The position numbers were made by a program, and so were the translations under genes. 64,000 nt of DNA from Halichondria panicea (Eukaryota; Porifera; Demospongiae; Suberitida; Halichondriidae), in NCBI RefSeq assembly GCF_963675165.1, contig NC_087386.1, positions 6,454,066 to 6,518,065 of the forward strand. The letters run 5' to 3'. The notes beneath the pieces are model-generated. The model searched no databases. It had not been told where the DNA came from and was given only the letters and a program-made list of their open reading frames with translations. This document shows, in pieces, positions 39,613 to 50,229 of the stretch (position 1 is the first letter of the stretch; each line of letters opens with the position of its first letter).

Positions 39613-40406
39613 GAGTCGCCCTCCAGTAAGTCTTTAGGCATCGAATACTGGTCAGAAAGACAACCTGGAAGCTATGCAGTCAACAAAACTTGACGCTAAA
39701 ATTTTCAGTTTTTACTGCTGTTTATCAATAAAGTGGGTGGATCAAGGCGTGGTTTATTTATTCGATTATCCGGCATATTCACTTATCCGGCTAGCCTCGA
39801 ATCCACGCCGATTAAAATATCGGCGTGGATTCGAGGCTATTATCCGGCCTGCTTCTGGAACCAAGGTCAGAGGAGGCGCGAAGCACTTAACCTTTGCTCA
39901 TTAGGTCTCTAATTGCCGTTGTGTTAATTGCATGCCAGTCTCATGAATTAGCCGCCCTTCCTAAGTGAGAGACCTAGGAAGGGCGGCTGATTCGTGAGAC
40001 TATAACCAACAAGCTGAAAGACATCATGCAAGACAGCCTGGAGCAAAGAGCTTGCCATCAATAGAATCATGTCAGGGAACACTCCAAAACAACCAGCTAT
40101 AAGAAGCCATCATCTATGATTAAAAGAAGTTATATCCAGGACCATGCATGTACCACAGCAGAAGAGCCTGAGGCCTCCTTTTACAATGTATATACGTATA
40201 AAGTGGACCGTACATGCATGCTACATGCAACAAAGGCCAGCTATTGAGAAACCTGGCCAAAATCTCATCCGCCCTGTGTTCGACTGTGGGAGGGAGCAGC
40301 TCAATACTTGACTGAAAGTGGTCGCAAAGCAGCTAGGCTAAACGCACAAGTTAGTTTTATTCTCTGTTTTACGTTTTAATAATCCATTCTCGTTCACACA
40401 GTTAAT
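39613..40406. other. Non-coding stretch with two strong hairpins
   Basis: Hairpin 1 at 39,792-39,839 has perfect 21-bp arms (tagcctcgaatccacgccga and its complement) with a 6-base loop, flanked by attatccggc-like direct repeats. Hairpin 2 at 39,937-40,001 has ~27-bp arms with few mismatches around gccgcccttccta. No coding exon is visible. Confidence 0.6.
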
Positions 40407-40945
40407 GTGCATGTGACGCTCATTCAACTCCAAAATGATCTTGTTGTTGCCAAACCAGTTCAAGATACGACAAGAAATGAAGATTTTGATGAGCTCGAGC
40501 ATTCTTCATCATTAGTATTCACACCTGAGTTTGCCAATGTGGTCAATGTCGATGGATTGAGACGGCAAGGTGTTTGTTATTTGGAAGTGGCAGGTGCTAC
40601 ATCCACAAGACAAGACGGTAATAATAGTGAGGGGAATTGCTGTTTGTTTTCGGCCAACGGAACCCCGGACTATTCAGACGCAGAGTCTGAAACAGTCACA
40701 CACCATACCTTTCAAGGTGATCGGATGTATTAAGGAAAAACTATATCCAAAAGTACTCTGAAAAGCAAGTGTACTTATTGACGAAGGTGTCCCTGTACCT
40801 ATACATAGAAGTACATGTTGAACCTGACAATCCTGCGACTCCAAATGCAATTGCGTTGTAGACGGTTCCTTTGGATACATAGTGAAGGAAACACGGGATG
40901 CTGTGTACGATGCCCTCATAAGGAATGACATTACTGTTTAACATT
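40407..40945 (+). pseudogene. HIRAN-like domain pseudogene
   Basis: An open frame (40,407-40,733) contains RRQGVCYLEVAGATSTRQDG. It then breaks, and coding-like pieces continue in other frames: KVIGCIKEKLYPKVL, VLIDEGVPVP, PDNPATPNAIA and GSFGYIVKETRDAVYDALI. The order resembles a HIRAN domain (EPDNP.D.NAIA followed by GYI). At least two frameshifts and a stop interrupt it. Assignment to HIRAN is moderate; decay is clear. Confidence 0.45.
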
Positions 40946-41477
40946 CAAGTGGGTCAAATATGTCAGTGACTGGTATATACCGTATGGGCCCAGGGTTTTT
41001 TTGCTAACATAACAACGAAAGGTGTATGGCCGTCAAATTAATGTTGAAGTACACATTAAGTACTGTTGTCGCCTAACCTAATTTTGCGTTGATGACTGCA
41101 TTAATGTAACACTCGCACGACTATAAACAATCATGCTCTAATAGCATTGTTCATTGCTCATGTCATTTTTTGTTGTACATTTCTATTGAAATTCGACCAA
41201 GTGCAGCAATAACATGTTATAACTAGTGTTCAAGCTGGCGCTGTGCTAATGCCTCTCGCCATGTTTTTGCTTTCGCTCAAAAGTATTAGAGTAGTTTCTA
41301 TAATGAATTTTATATTAAAGGTAGCTTATCTATATAAAGTCACTGAGAAGAAAAGACTTATTTATATGCATCTATTGTTGTTATTGTATTATGTGGCTTA
41401 CCAGGACCTCAAGAAAGAAGAAAATTGATTCTTCCAGGATCCAGTTCAGTGTATATAATATCTAAGAAGAAAAGATC

Positions 41478-42375
41478 TGTGTACATGCATATTGTTATCT
41501 ATATTGTTATATGATAGTGTTTTGTGACTTACCAGGCCCTCAAGACAAAGATGATTCTGCCAGGAGGATCTAGATCTGGATCTTGGATATTATTTCTCAC
41601 ATGGGGAATGAGCGCGCATGCGCATTACATCCACAGGAATAATTAAAGGGTGTGTCCAAAGAGATCAATTTCACAAAATAATGGCTACTGCAGCTGTTTT
41701 AACAGATATTTTCTGAGTATTGTAGCTAACAAAAAGCTAGCGCTTTAGTGCAAGGCTAACTCATATGTTGAATAGAAAGTTTGTGCAGACAGATGATGCT
41801 ATGAAAGATTCTGAAGAGACTGCAACAGCCTTCAGGTGAAAGCAGCGATCCGATTACGGCAGATGTTTTTAATATATCTGATGATAGATCTTGATTAGTG
41901 CTCTCTAGTGGTGGTCTTGGATTTCCAGTGCCTTGCTTGGTTCTCTAGATATGAAGGCCGAAAGTAGCTGGGCGTGGTCTGGCGAGTGGGTAAAGGGTCA
42001 TACCTAGCACCTTTTACCCACTCGCCAGACCACGCCCAGCTACTTTCGGCCTTCATATCTAGAGAACCAAGCAAGGCACTGGAAATCCAAGACCACCACT
42101 AGAGAGCACTAATCAAGATCTATCATCAGATATATTAAAAACATCTGCCGTAATCGAATCGCTGGCTATACCTTCAATGTGAGTCAAACTAGCCATAACT
42201 CGAGAAAGAAGCTTTAGTTTGCTAATCCACGAATCAAAATCCAAGAGAACGTGGCTAGAAGCCTATAGAAGCTGTTAGTTTTCGTCGCATTGCAATCGTT
42301 GAGCAGTTACTGCTGGAATACACACACACACACACACAGTCAGCGTATCCCTCGTGCGGCTACGCCTCGAGGCAT
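41478..42375 (+). repeat. Long interspersed repeat, copy 4, split by a foldback element
   Basis: Matches the copies at 23,138 and 29,330 from the tgtacatgcatattgttatc region to the terminal cgtgcggctacgcctcgagg motif. It is interrupted at 41,835-42,170 by a 336-bp palindromic insertion. Confidence 0.8.
41835..42170. mobile_element. Foldback (hairpin) element with CCTTCA target duplication
   Basis: CCTTCA occurs just before (41,829-41,834) and just after (42,171-42,176) this insert. In the uninterrupted copies at ~23,610 and ~29,810 it occurs once. Inside, about 135 bases from cagatgttttt at ~41,860 to gagtgggtaaa at 41,994 are repeated perfectly in reverse complement from 42,013, around an ~18-base loop. 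The outer ~25 bases are inverted with a few mismatches. No coding capacity. Perfect arms suggest a young insertion or gene conversion between arms. Confidence 0.9.
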
Positions 42376-42602
42376 AATTATACAAGTATTAAACAAGCAT
42401 GCTGACTATAAAAGGGCGTGCCGTGGGCAGCTCCGACCGGAAGCAACCAAAAAATGACAAAATGGCAACAATGAATATTCTTGAGTCTTGCAAAAAGACG
42501 CCCTTGACAGTTATAATGCACATTCTTTACATTTTTACATTCTTCTTTTGATACGCCTTCTTCCGCTCTCTCACGAGATAGTAGACACAAACTAAACAAA
42601 AA

Positions 42603-43572
42603 ATGGCTGTCAAAAGTTTATTTCAAGACGTCTGTTCTCAACCTCAAAAGAAGCCAACTGGGGGTTCCACAGGAGCTAAAGTTCGAGACTGAAGATACCA
42701 AGCAAGTCTTTGTAGGTATAATTGACAGTGCTAATCGTTATCTTGCTGCCAGAGATGCATTGGCCCAACATAAGGATATGACAAACTGATGCTGTTGTTG
42801 AAGATGTGGACATAATAACTCAAGTAAGTAGTCCATAGGTCTATAGTAAAAGTACTAGTCTAGTATAAAGTAATGTGACTTCATCAACCTGCGAACGCTT
42901 TTTCGCTTTTTAACTTGTTCATTTTTCATGGATAAAGTAACGAAGAGGAGAGTTGAAAGTCTGTAGGGAAGGAGCTTTGTATAAAGTAACAAAGAGGAGA
43001 GTTGAAAGTCTGTAGGGAAGGAGCTTTGTATAATATCTATGTGCAGTTTGTTTGTTTATATATACAGTCATTATGCCTCAGTTGGGCATGTGCAAGGTAT
43101 ACGATAGTGTGTCTGTGTGTGTGTAGATAGACTGTTACAGCTGCTCGATGATAAATGAAGCTCGAAGAGTTTCTGTGTAATTATTGTAGGCTGCTAATCA
43201 TAATTATTTCTTGAATTGCAATTAGTTGGGTTTGCAAAATAATGCCTATTGTTATGTTTGCTTACTTTGAAAGCTAGTACAACTTGTGTGTAGCAAAATA
43301 GGGGAATAACGAGAGAATAAAGTAAAATAAAAAGAATTAAGCATTATCCACCAGGGCCGATGAATCCATCTAAAATGTTGTAAATTATATGTACAGTGTG
43401 TTCATTAATAATGGTACTGCATGTAGCTTCATTGCCTACACTGAGGCATCATCACCCTTTCAGTAACATTCATTTTTTTCCTCAGGTCGCGTTGAAGGAC
43501 GCTTTGAAGGGCTGCGACTGCCTTTGCTTGTTGACAGTCTCCCTGGGTACACCATCAACCTATGTAGAAAAT
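42603..43572 (+). pseudogene. Unrecognised two-exon coding remnant
   Basis: Exon 1, about 42,603-42,833, starts ATG (MAVKSLFQDVCSQPQKKPTG) and has coding-like continuation in shifted frames (FETEDTKQVFVGIIDSANRY, then TDAVVEDVDIITQ), ending at a good donor gtaagta. Exon 2, 43,486-43,572, has a pyrimidine-rich acceptor and donor gtaagt, reading VALKDALKGCDCLCLLTVSL. I do not recognise the family. Two one-base slips in exon 1 make it a probable pseudogene or an error-bearing gene. Confidence 0.4.
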
Positions 43573-44294
43573 GTAAGTATTACTATCTGTATCAAGCAAT
43601 AATTATTATATCCCTAGCTCTTTGCTGGAGGCAGGAGAGCCTCACTGTCTGGTGGCATGCACTCCACTTGCCCTATTAAAATGGTATAGTAAAGAATTTG
43701 TTTGATATATCTACTGATATTCATATAAATCCTTTTCAGAATCGAATTTTCAGTGAATTTCCACAATGGCACAGTTTCACAGTTTCAATGCCGTCTATTA
43801 TGCAAGAAAGCAAGCTTCCTAACTCTTCCACAACGTTCCCTGGAGTATGCTCACTGTAGCTGACTTGGAGCTGAAAAGATTCCTTTATTGTGCATTGCCT
43901 TTTGCTGTATCTATACATAAAGTATTTGTCAGCCATTTATTTTATTTTTTTGTTCTGCTTCTGGTAAAAAAGAAAAACTACCAAGAATGTATTTCCATTC
44001 CCCCTTTGTGTATATTTTTTAGTGTTTACAGTGTGTAGTGAATGGGTTCTGAGCGCTTTTGCGCAAGAGAAAAAAAGAGCTCGTTACTAAGGCTTGAATG
44101 AACATTTTGGGGTCAAAGGTCGCGCCCACGGCAGCTCTTTTTATACTCAAAACTCGCTCCGGGATCCGGAAGTGGCTAATCCGGTAATTAAAGCCAACAT
44201 GCTCGTTTAATAGCTGTTAGCCATGATATAATGCTCACATGATTATCAATGTCAAATTTTTTAATAGTTGTGGTCAGTTATATTGCAGTAACTT

Positions 44295-46491
44295 GTGAGG
44301 GAGGATGATCAACTGGCACATTGTAGTATATATTCGCACGCACAATATGAAACCGACCCTCCTGCTACCTCTAAATATGAAACCGACCCCCCTGCTACCT
44401 CTAAATATGAAAGCGACCCTCCTGCTACCCCAAGATACGAAACCGACCCCCCTGCTACTTCTAAATCGAAACCAATCCCCTTGCTACCCCTGAATACAAA
44501 ACTATCTGTAGCTACCAAATGGATCTGACAAAGAGGCTCTCTAATTGCTTCCAATATGTAGCTAAATACTTACATCAGAGTGGAGCACTGACTGACATAC
44601 AATACCAGATAATCATCAGGCATAGAGACGGTGCTGAGAAGCTCATGGAGATTATTGTTGTTGGCATCAAAGACCCAGACACCACATTGGATGCTTTTGC
44701 CGACTTTGTGAGAGCAATGAAACGAAGTGGGAACAAATTCTTGCAAACATTTGTCAGAGAAAAAATTGAATCGAAACGAAAACAGTTGTATAGAGAATTG
44801 CTCACAGTTCCACCAGGTATGTGGTATAAATAGTTAATGATGATATGATCATGTTGATTTCCCATATTCACAGGTTTCCGAGCATCTCAGGAATACGACG
44901 TCTTCATCAGCTACAGTCGTGAGGCTGACACTATGCGCACAGTCGACACTCTTTTGCGCCCTCGACTAACACAAGAAGGCCTCACTGTGTTTGTAGACAG
45001 AGATGGCGTTCGTCCTGGGGACAGATGGCGATCTGAGATTGCCTCCGCTATCAAAACCTGCAAAGCCTTTGTTTGCTCACTAAATGCTACGTGAAGTCCG
45101 TGTACTGCAACGGAGAGCTGTACGAAGCAGTGGCTCTTGACAAGCGACTGTTCCCAGTGGTGTGTGAGCATGGTTGGGGAGATGTGCCTGGAGGTGCTCC
45201 TGTGACGGAGGTGGTACAAGAGGTTCAGTTAGTGTCGCTAGTAGCAGAGGACAGGGAGACACAACTGACAAGACTGGTCCAAAGTATCAAAGGTCAGTCA
45301 TTGCATTGCAATCACTCTCATAGTGTTACTGAACTTATTTTGAAGTACTTTGATGATATCATTATTCATTTTGCAGAAACTGTGGCACCTTTATTACCTG
45401 TTGCAGTAGCTCCAGGCTCGTCTAATCTACCCACCGACCATGCAGGCTGGTAAGATGATGCTATATTTACTTGTTATTGTTGGTGCATAATGTGTTATTA
45501 TCCCTCATGCAGGTCCCTCGTCCCCTGTAATGGAAGGTGTGTGTAAGAAGACTGGAGTGAGTGATCAACAACTAGATCAATAAATCCCTGAGAGTGACAT
45601 CATTCTATTAGCGGAGAAATTTCCTCACCTACTGAGCGTGCACAAGGTAGACAGTACATATAAATTATATATGCAACTTGTTGTCCTGACATTTTGGTGA
45701 GAAGAGAAATGGTGTTCATGTGTATGGGGGATTGATGACATGTATCTAGAGGGTTCGGGGTATGCCCCCAGGAACTCATTACTACCTGCTATTAAGAATA
45801 TTGTTCACCAGAACCACTCAATTGTATTCCCATCGAGTTTCTTCTAGAAGGTATTTCCGAGGCAACTCCCACCAAATATAACCCTGTTGATTGTTGCTTT
45901 TGTACAGGCTTTGACAATTAACGATCTGCAACATGTTTACGAGAAACTACACACTGCACATGAAAGTGCCAGCCCTCACTGGTTCAATCTGGGATTGGCT
46001 CTAGGTCTGACTCATTTTATTCTCACCAATATCGATAGCAAGCATCATGGTGATAATGTGTCATCATTGCGTGAAATGTTGGCTGAGCTCCTGCGTACGA
46101 AAGATGTAACATGGAGTCTCCTGTCAGATGGTCTCAAAAAGCCCACGGTGGAGCTCATCAATTTGGCTGATAGCGTCACAGGTAACCATTTTCAGTGTTT
46201 ATGCATATGGTATATACGTACATTTAACGTCATTTTATCTTTTTTCTTTGCACAGCCACAACTCCTAACCTGCTCGATCGACTCAACCTCACCCCAGCCG
46301 ACCTCGGTGATGTAACTGATGTCACACGTCGTTATGGCAATCAAGCTGGAGTGGATTATGCATTGAGAGTGTGGCAAAGAGTGAATCCTTCCAGAGCTAC
46401 CTTCAGGGCCTTGGTGGAAATTGCCATAGGACTGAGAAGAGGAGACACTGCTGTAGACATTTGTAGATTTATTGTAAAGGAACTAAACTGA
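44295..46491 (+). CDS. CARD-like / TIR / Death / Death signalling protein (frame-damaged)
   Basis: Domain order: proline/threonine-rich linker, CARD-like helical domain, TIR domain, short linker exons, and two Death-fold domains. Candidate exons: up to 44,816; 44,874-45,292; 45,377-45,449; 45,513-45,646; 45,908-46,181; 46,256-46,491 (TGA). Borders agree in phase for linker-CARD to TIR (phase 1) and between the two Death exons (phase 1). The combination is that of a cytosolic innate-immune or cell-death adaptor. Damage: one base off in the linker near 44,465, one base off in TIR near 45,073, and a TAA in the fourth exon. The 5' start is not certain. Possible polyadenylation signal AATAAA at 46,735-46,740. 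It is either a pseudogene or a gene with residual sequence errors. Confidence 0.7.
44330..44816 (+). CDS. Proline-rich linker plus CARD-like domain exon
   Basis: The linker carries four near-perfect copies of a ~10-residue unit (KYETDPPATS). It is followed by a ~95-residue all-helical domain from 44,519 (LTKRLSNCFQYVAKYL, DGAEKLMEIIVV, LDAFADFVRAMKRSGN). The pattern LT..Q...I....DGAEKLM..I and the buried FADFV helix fit a CARD. A close paralog lies at 62,650-62,964. The donor after CCACCAG is gtatg. Confidence 0.65.
44874..45292 (+). CDS. TIR domain exon
   Basis: Opens in phase 1 from the CARD exon: GFRASQEYDVFISYSREAD (box 1 type YDVFISYS). It continues TVDTLLRPRLTQEGLTVFVD and RDGVRPGDRWRSEIASAIKT (box 2 region with DRDGVRPGD). 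After KAFVC the frame slips by one base near 45,073 and resumes LLTKCYVKSVYCNGELYEAV. The Glu in the YCNGELYEA helix corresponds to the position of the catalytic Glu in NADase-active TIRs; activity is not implied. Ends at SIKG before gtcag. Confidence 0.8.
45377..45646 (+). CDS. Two short linker exons, the second with an in-frame TAA
   Basis: Exon 45,377-45,449 (ETVAPLLPVAVAPGSSNLPT ...) is a low-complexity linker. Exon 45,513-45,646 reads MEGVCKKTGVSDQQLDQ, TAA, then IPESDIILLAEKFPHLLSVH. The part after the stop looks like the first helices of a Death domain, so the stop probably replaced a sense codon. The border between the two exons is ambiguous. Confidence 0.5.
45908..46181 (+). CDS. Death domain exon
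   Basis: ALTINDLQHVYEKLHTAHES ... WFNLGLALGL ... LREMLAELL ... TWSLLSDGLKKPTVELINLA. The six-helix Death-domain pattern with the conserved Trp in helix 5 (TW..L...L) is clear. It starts at phase 0 after tgtacag and ends at phase 1 (ACAG, then gtaacc). Related to the Death domain at 50,615. Confidence 0.75.
46256..46491 (+). CDS. Terminal Death-fold exon
   Basis: LLDRLNLTPADLGDVTDVTR, GVDYALRVWQRVNPSRATFR, ALVEIAIGLRRGDTAVDICR then FIVKELN and TGA at 46,489-46,491. The alternation of hydrophobic helices with W..v.p..ATFRALVEI fits a Death domain. It joins the previous exon in phase 1. Confidence 0.7.
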
Positions 46492-47095
46492 GCTTAACAA
46501 TGTTTATAAACATTTTTTGTCTGTCTAATTAGTACGTGGGCGTAGGTGTTCCAGCATATGTCATATTAATTATAACATTGTTTTCTGCAGGAGCACATTA
46601 CAGAAGGAGCGTCTTACCTCGGGAATCGCATCTCGTGGAAGTTTGCAAAGCATGGCCTTATATGCAAAACCACTAAGTGGGTCTGCGGGCGAGTGCTAAT
46701 TGAGCTGACGGTGCACTTTTACCAAGCATAGGTCAATAAAAGTGAAAAGCTACAGCTAGCTAGCTAGCTATAGGCCTGGTAGTAAGCTCTCTCTTCTAAC
46801 AACCCCAGTAAGACTCCCTACTGCAAAAAAAAAACGCCTAGTATGTGTTAGTCTAAGTCTAACAAACTTCTCTGTACAAAGTGACTGGATATGCTCCTAT
46901 TCTGTACCTTACCGATGACAGTCTCTTCCATGATGTATACCAACATCCATCAAAGATCTAGCTATTCATTTTAGCTCTTTCTGGCTCAACCTAGCTCTCC
47001 TGCTGCTGCACTACATACAAAATCCGTTCATAATGATATTCACAGGCTGACCGCGGTCTGTAATTTATGTACACAGTACCTAGATGATACAGTAC

Positions 47096-48313
47096 TTTTT
47101 TTTTTTTTTTTTTTTTTTTTGAGGTTAATTATACAAAAACAAGTGAAAGTAAAAAAGAGGTTAAAAAAAAAAAAAAAAAAAAAAAATAAGTTAGTGTTCT
47201 AGGTTAGTGTTCTAGGTGTCCCTCCACAACTTGGACCTCGATTGGCTCAAGAAGTACATCCTTAGCTGGTCTGTTTCTTGATGACCTGGCACCCCTAATT
47301 GCCATAATGGATGCCCTCAGTAGAGCGAAACTCAGCTGGCATCGTATCCATCCTATCATTGTATTGTAGGGTACATCTCTCTTCTCACTGAACATCGACG
47401 ACAGTCTCTTGTAGAAAGTTGTTGCAGCTCTTCCCATGCCTCCAGTAGATGAGAGGACTAGTGGTGTGAAAGTTGAGTGTTCCACTTCCCGAATACGCTG
47501 TTCATAGTGGCGTTTCTTTTCCAGCTCATGTCTTCTGTATGTAGATGCTAGAGAGGTTTGTTGATTCGATTGGGCACTTGGGTTAAATACCCTTACATCA
47601 AGGAATGCCTTTTCGAATCTGCCTCCCCAGAAGCCGCATACTGCGATGTCTAGTCTTGATTGGTCTTCTGTGTTGGCTGTTCTGTGGGACAAGGATTCTC
47701 CCCTAATAGGTTGAAGGTGTGGCTCTATTGATACACTGTGGCATACTTTCGTCAGCAGGGAGGCAGTAATATCTCGAATTTCGTTATGCCTAATTGATGG
47801 ATATCCTCCGGTCGGACACGACATGGCATGTGCGATACCGAAAGTGTGGCCACAGCTGCAGTGTGATGGTGTGTTCTTTAGAGCCCAGCCATAGCGGAGG
47901 GATAGGGCATCCCGGAACGCAGCCTTATGGAGAGCGAAGCCATGGTTCTCGATGGGTAGTGCTGTCAGCCAGGTTGACGCACCTTTCTCTTGTGAGAGCT
48001 CCATGCTGCGTTGGAGCGGGATAGGGAGTTGTTCCAGCAAGTTTTTGGCTGATTGTTTTAGTCTGTTTTGTTTCTCTGATCTAGTTGAAGCCTTTATTTT
48101 TCTTTGAGTTTCCGAGCATTCAGCATTCTGGTGGTCTTGTTTCAATACCAGTTCTACAAGTGGGGCACTGATTTTCCTTGACGTGTAGTGCTGACTTGCT
48201 GATACACATAGAGGATTGATCAGGCCTATGCCTCCATATTTAGGAGGAAGTGTAAGCAGTTCTCTAACCAGGTCCCCTGGTGGGCTGTGTCCCGTAAGAG
48301 CAGGAATGAATAG
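47096..48313 (-). mobile_element. 5'-truncated non-LTR retroelement with 11-bp target duplication
   Basis: A minus-strand insert ending in a poly-A tail (seen as ~24 T at 47,096-47,120), flanked by TGATACAGTAC at 47,085-47,095 and 48,314-48,324. Poly-A, variable target duplication and 5' truncation are signs of target-primed reverse transcription. It carries the C-terminal coding region described separately. Confidence 0.85.
47204..48313 (-). CDS. C-terminal part of a retroelement polyprotein with endonuclease-like motif
   Basis: Open without a stop from the truncated end (48,313) to 47,204, ~370 codons. It begins with a region like the end of reverse transcriptases (LPPKYGGIGLINP). A Cys/His cluster follows (CSCGHTFGIAHAMSCPTGGY), then RLDIAVCGFWGGRFEKAFLD with VRVFNP, which resembles a PD-(D/E)XK nuclease core (D ... 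D-V). The end is rich in STGGMGRAATTFYKRL. The nuclease assignment is inference. The frame is intact, suggesting a fairly young insertion. Confidence 0.65.
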   Translation of the reverse strand, partial: LFIPALTGHSPPGDLVRELLTLPPKYGGIGLINPLCVSASQHYTSRKISAPLVELVLKQDHQNAECSETQRKIKASTRSEKQNRLKQSAKNLLEQLPIPLQRSMELSQEKGASTWLTALPIENHGFALHKAAFRDALSLRYGWALKNTPSHCSCGHTFGIAHAMSCPTGGYPSIRHNEIRDITASLLTKVCHSVSIEPHLQPIRGESLSHRTANTEDQSRLDIAVCGFWGGRFEKAFLDVRVFNPSAQSNQQTSLASTYRRHELEKKRHYEQRIREVEHSTFTPLVLSSTGGMGRAATTFYKRLSSMFSEKRDVPYNTMIGWIRCQLSFALLRASIMAIRGARSSRNRPAKDVLLEPIEVQVVEGHLEH

Positions 48314-48419
48314 TGATACAGTACTGACGTGGATGTGAAACGGCCTAGTATCCGGAGGGGTCCACGGGAATTGTCTGAAGCTATCATCGTAACAAGCAGA
48401 TTATGTTAGAAACCCTGTA

Positions 48420-49760
48420 ACTGTCATGTTTATATAGCAACCAGAGCGTAGTAAACAGTGTTCCGTGTCTGAAAACTGGTGAAAATGACCGGCACACATT
48501 GATACTTGCAGTGGGCTTGTAGGTAAGACTAGTTTCTCTAAGCTCATGGGAGAATATCATATTTTAGCATAAATTTTCCTGTAAAAATACTTTGTGTGAG
48601 ATTTTTGGCTTGGACAGTAAATATTCAGGTTACCATTCAGTAGTAATACTTGAAGTACACTGTAAACTACGAGGAGAATCTATGTTTGACAACTGTTATG
48701 AAAGTTTAAGTGCTATAGAAAGGGCTAAAGCATGAGTTAGTTGCACTTTTGCGTGAGATTATTTCTAAACCTGTTGAGCCTATTTTTTGCATATTTAGCT
48801 GATGAAAACCTTCGTGTATTGATGCAGCAGGAGAATCTATTAACTAAGCATACAGTAAAGTTATTGGAAAAATACAGCCTCAAGAAAAATATGTAAAATC
48901 TATGTACATGTTAAACAAAAATTAATCCTATGTTCTTATTACAACTAACTACTATTATGATTTCTATCAATAAGTTCACACGTACATGTACATGTCATTA
49001 ACTTTCCAAATTGCAGTGTTGTCTTTCGCTGAGCTAAGATATCAATTGCCAAATGTTAGCTAATTATACTATCAAGTGAAATTTATCCCAGAACCTACTC
49101 GAGTGCTACTTCTCTAGGCAACACCATCGGTGAAGACAGCAATTAACGTCCAACCTCTTTTCAAGTGCCGTGTATCTACACTTGTATAGGAATTTCGAAC
49201 CGGCAAGTTGGAATGTGTCTCTCTCATAGCCACTTCGTAAACGATCAAGAAACAGTTTATCGTGTACTATAAATTAATACTCTCAGACTATTATAAAATT
49301 CTATTAGCATGTACACGTACACGTACACGTACAGATCATCAACAATTTTCACCCGTTTGCTTATCTCATGCTAGTGTTATGAGTCAGCCACACTTCTTTT
49401 GATCTACATGCATGCTACCAACATTGAGTGACTTGCTTTTGGATATAATTACATGGGTACAGGGGTAGATCTACTATAAAATAATAATTATAGACTTAAT
49501 TAATTAATAGTTAATATCATCTTGCACTGGACTGTACTTCCTCTACTCATTCTACCTCCTCACAGTCACTACTACTGTCTTCGCTTAATACACTTGCAGC
49601 ATCAATATCCTCTCTGTTAATACATAGATTCTCTTTTATCTGTCTCTGGCCAGTTCTGCCAACTCACTCACAGCTGCTTGGTATAACCTCGATAATTTCC
49701 TCGGCGTTTATTTGGAACAAATTGCCTAATTTACGGAAACTAGTAAATTACCTCGGATAT
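48420..49760. other. Interior of the interrupted DNA element, no gene seen
   Basis: AT-rich, without any open frame showing a recognisable domain. It contains a small (acgtac)n-type run at 49,312-49,333. Confidence 0.4.
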
Positions 49761-50229
49761 GCCCGTTACTATGATAGCTTCAAGCAGAATACCGGAATCC
49801 AGAAACGTTTCACATCCACGTCAGTACTGTATCATCTATGACAGTACTTACACACTTTTCTTATAAGGCAATGCGGCGTTTAGGAAAGCACACGAGATGC
49901 GATTTCGGAATCCATGCACAGTTAGACGCTCCTTCTGTAATGTGCTCCTGTTTTCTGTAATGTGCTTTTTTCAACACATTGTTGTGGTAAATTATTGAGC
50001 ATGCGCAGTAGGAACACAACAACGCCCACATAATTTGGGAATTCAGGGTGGCATATGCATGTCTAGGAGTTTTCCCAGCTGAGCTCAACAAGTGCTCCCT
50101 TGAGATCCCTGCTTTGGCTAGCTATGAAATACCAAGGTCAGCAAGGCGTTTTATTGTGCGTGAGTATCTAGATCTACTGGTACCCCTCTAAATACAAAGT
50201 CATTTGTAGCTTTCGTTATCGAAAATAGA

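Larger units (their letters stand above)
47080..49842. mobile_element. DNA element with long inverted ends, interrupted by a retroelement
   Basis: The sequence agatgatacagtactgacgtgg at the left (47,082-47,095 continuing at 48,314) is repeated in reverse complement at about 49,804-49,837. The inverted match extends over roughly 70-90 bp with mismatches (cttgaagctatcatagtaac near 49,767 matches the reverse of 48,380-48,400). Without the 1.2-kb retroelement it is about 1.5 kb. No transposase is visible between 48,420 and 49,760, so it is non-autonomous. Confidence 0.7.
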
